Assembly (NCBI GenBank): GCA_004556165.1
Contig: SFIR01000038.1
Span: 1 to 8,919, forward strand
From: Clostridiales bacterium
GTDB lineage: Bacteria; Bacillota; Clostridia; Christensenellales; CAG-138
DNA length: 8,919 nucleotides
Direction: 5' to 3'
Shown here: positions 1 to 5,120 of the stretch, piece by piece
Numbering within the stretch: the stretch's first letter is position 1
How the letters are laid out: each line of letters begins with the position of its first letter
The notes under the pieces: model-generated
The model's input: only the letters and a program-made list of their open reading frames with translations
What the model was told of the DNA's origin: nothing
The model's database searches: none
Made by a program: the position numbers and the translations under genes

Positions 1-98
1 GCCTCCTTTCTTGTTTTTTTGCCAATTTACATTGTAGCAGGCTTTTCGCTATGGAGCTATCCTTTTTTTATTTTGGACACTTAATTATACAACTTACC
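1..98 (-). mobile_element. 5' end of an IS256-like insertion sequence (partial, runs off left edge)
   Basis: Reading the minus strand, this stretch starts at the outer terminus GGTAAGTTGTATAATTAAG, passes an extended -10 box (TGCTACAAT; the TACAAT is at 31-36) and ends at a Shine-Dalgarno-like GAAAGGAGG at the window edge, so a transposase start would lie just outside. It matches the reverse complement of 8822-8919 except for one T in a homopolymer and a one-base offset at the outer edge. Family assignment is inference: the terminus with GTATAATTAAGTGTCC, an A-rich tract, a TACAAT box and an AGGAGG before the transposase resemble the left end of IS256-type elements as I remember them. No transposase codons are visible. 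Confidence 0.6.
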
Positions 99-181
99 GT
101 TTTTCGGAGAAATCCGGTGTTCTTTCCGATATTTGAAGCGAGTATCCCTTTTGAACGATGCCTTTGCCCTTGCATCATTAC

Positions 182-227
182 GCAGAGCGAGCCGAACACC
201 GATATAACGGCGCCCGGCTCACTCTGC
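182..227 (-). other. Long RNA hairpin downstream of the micro-ORF
   Basis: The arms are GCAGAGCGAGCCG (182-194) and CGGCTCACTCTGC (215-227), 13 positions with one mismatch on the plus strand that becomes a G-U pair in minus-strand RNA. The loop adds a second stem (197-201 with 208-212) around a six-base loop, and the two positions between the stems can also form G-U pairs. All non-Watson-Crick positions are G-U only when read as minus-strand RNA, which suggests a transcript of the micro-ORF. No U-tract follows on either strand, so this is not a standard intrinsic terminator. It could be a 3'-end stabilising structure or part of a small RNA. Confidence 0.5.
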
Positions 228-251
228 TCGTTCGTATGTCTCTCCTGAAAA

Positions 252-344
252 TTACTCGCCCTTTTTCCTTCCTCCGAAGGAAAGTGCCATACCGACAAGG
301 ATGCCGGGGAACATGAAGGTGAAGAATAAACCTAAGTACTGCAT
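252..344 (-). CDS. 30-residue hydrophobic microprotein, function unknown
   Basis: The ORF starts at ATG 344-342 and stops at TAA 254-252. It is preceded by GAAAGGAA, a Shine-Dalgarno at usable spacing, and by a near-consensus promoter about 110 bases upstream. The product starts MQYLGLFFTFMFPGILVG, continues MALSF, and ends in a charged tail GGRKKGE. Residues about 3-23 are almost wholly uncharged and long enough for one membrane-spanning helix, with a Pro-Gly in the middle; the positive tail suggests a cytoplasmic C-terminus. I do not recognise the family. Size and shape resemble both type I toxins and small regulatory membrane proteins, but no antisense RNA or known toxin motif is evident. 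It diverges from the HTH-S24 regulator gene, which may control it. Existence as a gene is fairly well supported; function is open. Confidence 0.55.
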   Translation of the reverse strand: MQYLGLFFTFMFPGILVGMALSFGGRKKGE

Positions 345-388
345 TGTGTTGAATTCCTTTCTTTTGTATCGGATTATCGTATCCTATT

Positions 389-408
389 CGGAAACACAAT
401 CGTTTCCG
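389..408. promoter_or_regulatory. Palindrome CGGAAAC-N6-GTTTCCG, candidate operator or leader hairpin
   Basis: Two perfect 7-base arms (389-395 and 402-408) are separated by six bases. The site lies inside the predicted untranslated leader of the micro-ORF, about 45 bases upstream of its ATG. It could be an operator for the divergently encoded HTH-S24 regulator or an RNA hairpin in the leader. Further half-sites TCGGAAA occur at 424-430 and, within the minus-strand promoter spacer, TCGGAAAC at 473-480. The motif TTTCCG is also common in coding DNA of this window, so the extra half-sites carry limited weight. Confidence 0.4.
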
Positions 409-457
409 TATTTCGTTTCTTTTTCGGAAATTTCGCTTCAATTCAGCTTGCGATTGC

Positions 458-486
458 ATTATAATATCTTTATCGGAAACTTTCAA
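458..486 (-). promoter_or_regulatory. Sigma-A-type promoter reading toward the micro-ORF
   Basis: On the minus strand, TTGAAA (486-481) and TATAAT (463-458) are separated by 17 bases. This is a perfect -10 box and a five-of-six -35 box at ideal spacing. Transcription would start near 451, giving a leader of roughly 107 bases before the micro-ORF ATG. That leader carries the 389-408 palindrome. Confidence 0.65.
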
Positions 487-500
487 TACATTTTTATGTA
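487..500. promoter_or_regulatory. Palindrome TACAT-N4-ATGTA between divergent promoters
   Basis: Five-base perfect arms flank TTTT, directly abutting the -35 box of the minus-strand promoter (481-486) and 38 bases before the plus-strand -35 box. The position suits an operator that could affect both promoters. The arms are short and the DNA is AT-rich, so chance is a real alternative. Confidence 0.3.
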
Positions 501-538
501 CTGTTATGCGTATTTCTAAAATATATTTTAATTTTGCA

Positions 539-567
539 TTGAAATTTGTTTCTTATCAGGATACAAT
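539..567 (+). promoter_or_regulatory. Sigma-A-type promoter of the HTH-S24 regulator
   Basis: TTGAAA (539-544) and TACAAT (562-567) are separated by exactly 17 bases, each with five of six consensus positions. The start would fall near 574, giving a short leader with GGAGGAGG (587-594) six bases before the ATG at 601. Confidence 0.7.
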
Positions 568-600
568 AGATGCATAGCTTAGACTTGGAGGAGGTTTTTC

Positions 601-1212
601 ATGAACAGGCTGAAGGAGCTGCGCGCACAGCGCGGCCTAACGCAGGAGGATCTCGGGCATATACTTGGGGTGCAGAAGGCTGCCGTGTGCAAATACGAGA
701 ACGGCAGGGTAAATATACCTAACAGTGTGCTTATGCAGCTTGTGCGCTATTTTGGCTGCTCGGCGGATTACATACTCGGCACCGATGAGGTCACACCGCT
801 TATCAAGGGCATGCAGAAAAAGAGCCCTGCCGAGGGCGCAAAGATGGTTCCTCTCATCGGCATGGTGCATGCAGGGCTTCCCATGTTCGCCTCAGAGAAT
901 ATCACCGAGTATCTCCCCGTTTCCGATTATTCATTTTCGGATGACTGTTTTTTCATGCAGGTTGAGGGCGACTGCATGACCGGCGATCACATCATCGAGG
1001 GTTCGCTTGTGCTCGTTGAAAAGGATCAATCCCCCTACAATAATTCGATATGCGTCGTGCGCATGGGTGATGAGGTACTGTTGAGGAGAGTGCAGTTTTT
1101 CGAAAATCATCTTGCGCTTATTCCCTCAAATCCCGTCTACGAGCCTTTGATCGTCAGATCCGGCGATGTCGAAATAATCGGGCGCGTTCTTGAGGTCCGC
1201 ATAAGCTTTTAG
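601..1212 (+). CDS. HTH (XRE) - S24 LexA/CI-like regulator with altered catalytic dyad
   Basis: This 203-residue protein has an N-terminal XRE-type helix-turn-helix (residues about 2-60; LTQEDLGHILGV followed by AAVCKYENGR) and a C-terminal S24/LexA-like domain (about 82-200). The scissile Ala-Gly is present (VPLIGMVHAGLP, A91-G92). The catalytic Ser of the usual GDSM motif is Cys here (EGDCM, C125), and the Lys of the usual EVTVKR motif is Arg (EVLLRR, R162). The distance between these positions, 37 residues, equals Ser119-Lys156 in E. coli LexA, so the alignment is secure. Self-cleavage may thus be lost or changed, and the domain may serve dimerisation or ligand sensing. The start follows a strong GGAGGAGG. 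The gene has its own promoter, diverges from the micro-ORF and lies 57 bases before spoIVFA. It probably represses one or both divergent promoters (inference). Confidence 0.88.
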   Translation: MNRLKELRAQRGLTQEDLGHILGVQKAAVCKYENGRVNIPNSVLMQLVRYFGCSADYILGTDEVTPLIKGMQKKSPAEGAKMVPLIGMVHAGLPMFASENITEYLPVSDYSFSDDCFFMQVEGDCMTGDHIIEGSLVLVEKDQSPYNNSICVVRMGDEVLLRRVQFFENHLALIPSNPVYEPLIVRSGDVEIIGRVLEVRISF

Positions 1213-1269
1213 CAGCATTATCCCCTTGAGGATTGCATATTCTCTTATAAAGACTTTAGGAGGACTGCA

Positions 1270-2028
1270 ATGGATAGGGGCAAAACCTACTGCACTTTCA
1301 CTTCGGGCTCGTCTCGTTCCGCTCTGAGGGCGGCTGAAACACATTCGAAAGAAACAAAAGCAAATCCCGTTCCGCGTTTCAGCGCAAAACCGAATTATGC
1401 TTGCACTCGCAGCAAGCCCAAAAAGCATGCCGCCGGAAGGAGCAGCAGGCTGAACCTGCTCATTCTGCTTGCGGCATGCACTTCGTTATTCATGCTCGTA
1501 TTCGTATTTAAGCTTATCAGCAGCGAAAATACGCTCGATACCGTTGCCGTTATGCGTTCGCTGAGCGCAGAAAACGGCGATACCGAAAATGAATCCGGAG
1601 AGAAAAGCTCCGATGAACAGCTCGGAAGGCTTCAGCTCGTGGAGCTTCCATCGCTCATTCAGGTCTTTTCCCCGAGCGATAAGCCAATCCTTCCGCTGAA
1701 TTTCGACAGCGCCCTCGTTGATGACTCATCGAATATCGCGCGCATATATGCTCCGAGCGGAACGGAGGTCGTTTCCGTTCTGCCCGGCACGGTGCTGTCC
1801 GTATCGCAGGACGGGAATCTCGGCGGCTATGTCGCGGTGCGCTGCAGCGGAGATATTGACATCTACTATTACGGTCTCACCGAAATATGCGTTGAACGCG
1901 GTCAGCCCGTTCAGCAGAACAGCACTCTCGGCAGGGTCGCAAACGACGTACTGTGCCTCAGGGTGTTCCGCAGCGGAAGGCCCATCGACCCCCTCGATTT
2001 CCTCGGCATTAAGGCAGGTCTTGGCTGA
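1270..2028 (+). CDS. spoIVFA: SpoIVFA-like membrane protein with degenerate LytM/M23 domain
   Basis: The protein has 252 residues (B. subtilis SpoIVFA has about 264). A basic cytoplasmic N-terminus of about 60 residues leads to one transmembrane helix (about 61-83), then a polar, acidic linker (84-120) and a C-terminal LytM/M23-type beta domain (about 150-245; APSGTEVVSVLPGTV, then RSGRPIDPLDFL). The zinc ligands of active M23 peptidases are gone: there is no HxxxD before the APSGT segment, and the usual HLHFE reads LCLRV. That fits SpoIVFA, a non-catalytic partner that anchors and inhibits SpoIVFB in the membrane around the forespore until SpoIVB signals. AGGAGG (1258-1263) stands six bases before the ATG. 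The stop overlaps the spoIVFB start by one base. Assignment rests on this neighbour; on sequence alone it is just a membrane LytM-domain protein. Confidence 0.8.
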   Translation: MDRGKTYCTFTSGSSRSALRAAETHSKETKANPVPRFSAKPNYACTRSKPKKHAAGRSSRLNLLILLAACTSLFMLVFVFKLISSENTLDTVAVMRSLSAENGDTENESGEKSSDEQLGRLQLVELPSLIQVFSPSDKPILPLNFDSALVDDSSNIARIYAPSGTEVVSVLPGTVLSVSQDGNLGGYVAVRCSGDIDIYYYGLTEICVERGQPVQQNSTLGRVANDVLCLRVFRSGRPIDPLDFLGIKAGLG

Positions 2029-2927
2029 TGAAGCTCATGACCATCCGCAGCACGGAGATACGCTCAAGCATACCCGTGCTGCTGCTTTTCCCTGTATTTG
2101 CGGTATTCGGAAGGCTCGGAAGCTTTTTTATTACGTTCATTTCGCTTCTTCTCCATGAATCGGCGCATACAATTATCGCCGAGCGCCTCGGCTGCAGGGT
2201 CGCTTCCATCGACATCCAGCCCTACGGCTGTGTAGCAAAGCTTGCAAATAAACCCGTAAGCGATACCGATGCAGCCGCAATCGCCGCCTTCGGCCCTATT
2301 GTCAGCCTGCTTCTGGCAGTTGCCGCCATCGCGCTCCGCAGCATCTTCCCATCGACCTCCGCCCAGCTCCGAACCTTTATTTCCTTCAACCTATCAATCG
2401 CGCTTGTAAACCTCTTCCCCGTCCTTCCTCTTGACGGCGGAAGGCTGCTTTGCTCGCTGCTTTCACGGCAGATCGGCAGCAGAAAAGCAGTGCGCATCCT
2501 TGCAGTCTGCGGCTGCGCATTCGGTTCCGTTATCGCCCTGTTCGGCTGCATCGTTCTTATCACCGCAGATAGATTCGTTTTTACCGACCTGCTTCCTGTA
2601 ATAACCGGAGTTTTCATCGTGCTGAGTGCCGTTCGGGAATTCCGTGATGCCGCTTCATCGCGCGTCAAGCAGCAGCTTCAGGCAGGTTCCCGCCTATCCT
2701 CCGGAGGCGCGATGCCGGTACGGGCAGTTGCCCTGAGCGGCGGAACGAGCGTTCGCTCCGCCCTTGCTTCGCTTTCCGGAAGCGGTTTCAACATCGTAAT
2801 CGTACTCGATAATTCGCTTGCCGCAATAGGCTTTGTTGAGGAAAGCAGGCTTATGAATGCGGCGCTCTCGGGTAATACCGAGCAGCCCATAAGAGAGCTT
2901 ATAGCAAAAAAGCCAATGCCCGATTGA
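2028..2927 (+). CDS. spoIVFB: SpoIVFB-like M50 intramembrane metalloprotease with C-terminal CBS-like domain
   Basis: This site-2-type protease has 299 residues. The zinc site HExxH is HESAH (H43, E44, H47) in the second hydrophobic segment, and the second metal motif NLFPVLPLDGG (N128-D136) follows about 90 residues later, as in the M50B family. Several membrane segments span about 15-205. Residues about 228-295 (VRAVALSGGTSVRSALASL, then GFNIVIVLD) look like one CBS domain, as in B. subtilis SpoIVFB. In that species the enzyme removes the pro-sequence of sigma-K in the mother cell. The start codon is embedded in the spoIVFA stop (TGATG), so translation is probably coupled to its inhibitor. 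No pro-sigma-K gene is in the window. Only 8 bases separate its stop from the converging DUF5665-like gene, with no clear terminator. Confidence 0.88.
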   Translation: MKLMTIRSTEIRSSIPVLLLFPVFAVFGRLGSFFITFISLLLHESAHTIIAERLGCRVASIDIQPYGCVAKLANKPVSDTDAAAIAAFGPIVSLLLAVAAIALRSIFPSTSAQLRTFISFNLSIALVNLFPVLPLDGGRLLCSLLSRQIGSRKAVRILAVCGCAFGSVIALFGCIVLITADRFVFTDLLPVITGVFIVLSAVREFRDAASSRVKQQLQAGSRLSSGGAMPVRAVALSGGTSVRSALASLSGSGFNIVIVLDNSLAAIGFVEESRLMNAALSGNTEQPIRELIAKKPMPD

Positions 2928-2935
2928 GCATCATG

Positions 2936-3250
2936 CTACTTATTCTTTTCAATAATGTCGATAAGATCCGAGATAAAATCCGCAAGGAACGGTAGATTGC
3001 TCTTTGCGAGCAGATGCAGGAAATAGACTACCACTGCGCCCAGTATCGTAAAGCCTACGGCGGAGCCCATACCCTTGAGTACTCCCGTCCAAAACGCACG
3101 CCGAAGTATCCGCTTCCCGTCCGAAACATAATTCATGTAATCGTAGAAATGGCTTCTTTCCAGCTTTTCCCCGATAGAATTGACCGATTTTTCGAGCAGC
3201 GTTATCCTTCTGTTTGTTTCGTTTTCTGCTTTTTTTCTGCGGCGGCGCAT
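2936..3250 (-). CDS. DUF5665-like small membrane protein
   Basis: This 104-residue protein has a very basic N-terminus (MRRRRKK), a predicted amphipathic or coiled segment (about 10-35), a basic stretch (GKRILRRAFWTGVLKG, 45-60), one transmembrane helix (about 61-82; GSAVGFTILGAVVVYFL) and a short C-terminal helix (about 86-101). The RRxFWTGVxKGxGxxVGFTILG pattern is what I associate with DUF5665, a family widespread in Clostridia and of unknown function. The match is from memory. It converges on spoIVFB. Upstream (3251-3294) there is no good Shine-Dalgarno or promoter, so either the start is imprecise or the gene relies on read-through of the terminator at 3295-3329. Confidence 0.7.
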   Translation of the reverse strand: MRRRRKKAENETNRRITLLEKSVNSIGEKLERSHFYDYMNYVSDGKRILRRAFWTGVLKGMGSAVGFTILGAVVVYFLHLLAKSNLPFLADFISDLIDIIEKNK

Positions 3251-3294
3251 GATTTTAGCGTCTGTAGAAAAATGTGTTTTTATGTGGCGGATAT

Positions 3295-3329
3295 AAAAAC
3301 TCCGCTCTTAATCAAAATTCAAAGCGGAG
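3295..3329 (-). terminator. Intrinsic terminator of the minus-strand operon
   Basis: In minus-strand RNA the arms CUCCGCU (3329-3323) and AGCGGAG (3306-3300) form a perfect 7-bp stem closing a 16-base loop, followed at once by UUUUU (3299-3295). It lies 12 bases past the stop of the DivIVA-domain gene and marks the end of the operon that begins near 8737. Confidence 0.75.
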
Positions 3330-3341
3330 AGAATTTGTCCT

Positions 3342-3770
3342 TTATTCAGCTTTTTCTTCCGGCTGCTCCTCGGGCTGCGCCGGTTCCCGCATTTGCTCCT
3401 GTACTTCGCCGGATTCCGTTTCCGCCGTTTCCCCGAAAGCAACTTCGCAGGTTTCCTCATCGTCTTCGACGGCTTTTTCCTTTGCTGCATTATCCTGTGC
3501 TTCCGGTTTCCTAAGGACCGCAGGCAGCTCGTGGTCCTCCGCATTTTCGGGCATAATGAGTATTTTTATCTGTTTCTGTTCCGTATCTTCCGGTTCGGTT
3601 TCGGCGCGCCCGTTCTCAAGCGCTGCAATTTCCCCGATAAGCTCATCAATTTTTGCGTCACGGCGATCAAGCTCGCGGATGAGCTCATCCAGAAAACGGT
3701 CCACCTCTATCGGGTCATAGCCGAAAAGTGAACGTCTGAAATGCTTTTTGATTATATCATCATGCGTCAT
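3342..3770 (-). CDS. Short DivIVA-domain protein with a long acidic tail
   Basis: From the ATG at 3770 the product is 142 residues. The N-terminus carries a DivIVA domain (about 6-52): FRRSLFGYDPIEVDRFLDEL, the typical F-x-GYDxxEVDxFLD lipid-binding signature, followed by a short coiled coil. The remaining 90 residues are low complexity, rich in Glu and poor in hydrophobic residues (for example EPAQPEEQPEEKAE at the end), presumably disordered. Classic DivIVA has a longer coiled coil, so this is a reduced relative, perhaps recruited to curved membrane at poles or septa. I chose the start at the second Met of the longer open frame (from 3788) because GGAGG stands five bases before it, while the upstream ATG has no Shine-Dalgarno. 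It is the last gene of the operon, downstream of sepF, as DivIVA-family genes commonly are in Firmicutes. Confidence 0.82.
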   Translation of the reverse strand: MTHDDIIKKHFRRSLFGYDPIEVDRFLDELIRELDRRDAKIDELIGEIAALENGRAETEPEDTEQKQIKILIMPENAEDHELPAVLRKPEAQDNAAKEKAVEDDEETCEVAFGETAETESGEVQEQMREPAQPEEQPEEKAE

Positions 3771-3775
3771 ATTTT

Positions 3776-3780
3776 CCTCC
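3776..3780 (-). promoter_or_regulatory. Ribosome binding site that fixes the DivIVA-domain start at 3770
   Basis: GGAGG on the minus strand lies five bases before ATG 3770-3768. It sits inside the frame extension that begins at ATG 3788, so the 18-base longer reading is unlikely to be the translated one. Confidence 0.7.
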
Positions 3781-3809
3781 GAATCCATTCTGGTATTTTA
3801 TAAGGTCGA

Positions 3810-3833
3810 GGGGGAGTTTTTAGCCTCTCCCCC
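3810..3833 (-). other. GC-rich hairpin in the sepF to divIVA spacer
   Basis: Arms GGGGGAG and CTCCCCC (3810-3816 and 3827-3833) form a perfect 7-bp stem with a 10-base loop. No U-tract follows on the minus strand. A smaller hairpin (CGGAG-N4-CTCCG, 3869-3882) lies just after the sepF stop, with a T5 run 13 bases beyond it. Together they could slow polymerase, act as weak terminators, or mark an RNA processing site that sets the sepF to divIVA ratio. This 114-base gap has no convincing promoter. Confidence 0.4.
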
Positions 3834-3884
3834 GTACAGCTCGGCACAGACTGAAAAAGTACTGACCTCGGAGCAGACTCCGGC

Positions 3885-4322
3885 TCAATAGCCCAGACTG
3901 CCGCCGACGACATCGCAGTTTGCGGGTGAAACCACGAAAATCCTACTGTTGACCTTATAGAGCTTACCGTCCACAGCACAGATAGCACCGAAAACGAAAT
4001 CGAGGATTCGCTGAGCGATCTCTCTGTCGATGCCCTCCATGTTTACTATAACCGGGCGGCGCTTTTTCAGGTTTTCGATGATATTCTGGGCATCATCATA
4101 GCTTACCGGACGATAGACTATCAGCTTTGCGCTGTTATCCACTTTTCCGTGAAGATTTACGATGTTTCCGCTTGACGAGCCGGTCCTGCGCTGACGAATC
4201 TGAACCTCGCGAATGGGCGTGCTTTCTTCATGCTCTTCGGTCTCTTCGGCTTCGTCTTCGTATTCCTCTTCCTCGTCGCTCCAGCCCAAAAAATCCTTCA
4301 TCTTTTGAAATACCTTTGCCAT
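3885..4322 (-). CDS. sepF: Cell division protein SepF
   Basis: SepF links the FtsZ ring to the membrane at the division site. The 145-residue protein has the expected three parts: an N-terminal amphipathic membrane helix (MAKVFQKMKDFLGW, 1-14), a flexible acidic linker (about 15-35; EEEEYEDEAEE), and the core alpha/beta domain (about 65-140) with the family pattern RPVSYDDAQNIIENLKKRRPV and IVNMEGIDREIAQRILDFV, ending at VVSPANCDV. Length is normal for the family. GGAGG with a seven-base spacer precedes the ATG. It follows yggS by 75 bases, the same order as ylmE-ylmF in B. subtilis, which strongly supports the call. The next gene encodes a DivIVA-domain protein. Confidence 0.95.
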   Translation of the reverse strand: MAKVFQKMKDFLGWSDEEEEYEDEAEETEEHEESTPIREVQIRQRRTGSSSGNIVNLHGKVDNSAKLIVYRPVSYDDAQNIIENLKKRRPVIVNMEGIDREIAQRILDFVFGAICAVDGKLYKVNSRIFVVSPANCDVVGGSLGY

Positions 4323-4397
4323 TTTTGTTCCTCCAAAATATATTTGTTGGCACTTGGAGAAAACTTCCGATCGCTCTCGGATACCGTAATGCTTCGG

Positions 4398-5120
4398 CTA
4401 CATTTTCTTTGAATAGTCCCTCGGGCCGAATATGCCCGAACCTATCCTTATGTAGGTTGCCCCCTCGGCAATTGCGGCTTTATAATCTCCGCTCATCCCC
4501 ATCGAAAGCTCATCCATCGAAATATTGCGGCCGTTATAGGTCTTCATACTCTCGAACAGCTCCCGCATCCTCGCAAAGTACGGCCTTGTACTTTCCTCGT
4601 CACCCGCAGGAGGTACGCACATAAGACCCTTTACAAAGATTCCGGACATGTCGGAAATTATCTTGAGTAGTTCCGGCAGAGCTTCCGGCGATATGCCGGA
4701 TTTCTGCTCCTCCCCACCGATATTGACCTCGATGAGGATGTTCTGAACGAGATTAAGCTTTTCCGCTCGTCTGTTGATCTCGTTTACAAGCTCAGGCCTA
4801 TCCACCGATTGAATCAGATCCGCCTTGCCGACAAGGTACTTGACCTTGTTCAGCTGCAGCACTCCGATAAAATGCTTTATAAGCCCATGTTCGGTGAAAA
4901 AATCAAATTTATCGGTGAATTCCTGCGCACGGTTTTCGCCTACATCGGTTATACCGTTCAGTATCGCAGGAAGTATCCTTTCCTTTTCGACGAATTTCGT
5001 GACGGCAATGAGCTTGATATCCTCGGGACGCCTGCCGCATTTCGCTGCTGCCTCCGCAATGCCCTCACGCACTAAAACAAGCCTTTGAGATACTTTATCA
5101 GCTTCGCTTTCGGTACCCAA
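4398..5120 (-). CDS. yggS: PLP-homeostasis protein of the YggS/YlmE (COG0325) family
   Basis: The 240-residue protein is a single-domain TIM-barrel that binds pyridoxal phosphate without known enzymatic activity and balances PLP and amino/keto acid pools. The Schiff-base lysine is K42 in KLIAVTKFV. Other family segments are GENRAQEF (61-68), VNIGGEEQKSGI (132-143), LSMGMSGDYKAAIAEG (205-220) and YIRIGSGIFG (223-232). The conserved HFIGHLQxNK reads HFIGVLQLNK here: the second His is Val86 (GTG). The start is TTG at 5120, chosen because GGAGG (5130-5134) precedes it by nine bases and the resulting N-terminus has family length; later starts lack a good site. This places the first 49 bases inside the end of the HlyD-like gene, so translation is probably coupled. 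It precedes sepF, as in many Firmicutes. Confidence 0.93.
   Translation of the reverse strand: MGTESEADKVSQRLVLVREGIAEAAAKCGRRPEDIKLIAVTKFVEKERILPAILNGITDVGENRAQEFTDKFDFFTEHGLIKHFIGVLQLNKVKYLVGKADLIQSVDRPELVNEINRRAEKLNLVQNILIEVNIGGEEQKSGISPEALPELLKIISDMSGIFVKGLMCVPPAGDEESTRPYFARMRELFESMKTYNGRNISMDELSMGMSGDYKAAIAEGATYIRIGSGIFGPRDYSKKM

Larger units (their letters stand above)
99..600. other. AT-rich regulatory region between the left IS and the S24 regulator
   Basis: Only one gene is convincing in these 500 bases, the micro-ORF at 252-344 on the minus strand. The longer open frames here (for example 178-486 minus and 301-519 plus) have no recognisable protein character and overlap the micro-ORF or the promoters. 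The rest holds a long hairpin (182-227), two divergent promoters (458-486 minus, 539-567 plus) and two palindromes (389-408, 487-500). Positions 99-181 hold nothing I recognise; they may be the distal part of a locus interrupted by the IS. Confidence 0.6.

Noticed and set aside
68..298. Minus-strand frame of 76 codons entering the left IS end, a possible gene truncated by the IS
   Set aside because: No family resemblance, low hydrophobic order, and it overlaps the 3' half of the better supported micro-ORF and the hairpin.
178..486. 102-codon minus-strand frame across the promoter region
   Set aside because: It covers both the micro-ORF in another frame and its promoter, has no Shine-Dalgarno, and is rich in Arg and Cys like an out-of-frame reading.
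1213..1269. Possible sigma-E promoter for spoIVFA (GCATATT at 1235-1241)
   Set aside because: No CATACAnT-like -10 at 13-15 bases downstream; the TTGAGG/TATAAA pair nearby has a spacer of only 14 bases.
1434..2447. CGGAAGGC recurs four times within about 830 bases (near 1622, 1975, 2108, 2438) and might be an uptake or recombination signal
   Set aside because: All copies are in coding sequence and three read as Gly-Arg with the GGA-AGG codon pair; codon preference explains them and no copies stand out in the intergenic DNA.
2928..2935. Bidirectional terminator between spoIVFB and the DUF5665-like gene
   Set aside because: Only a 5-base AGCAT/ATGCT palindrome with a one-base gap is present; too small to form a terminator stem.
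3014..3731. Several plus-strand frames of 110-166 codons opposite the DUF5665-like and DivIVA genes
   Set aside because: They are rich in Ser, Phe and Arg, lie antisense to genes with clear family signatures, and have no ribosome binding sites of note.
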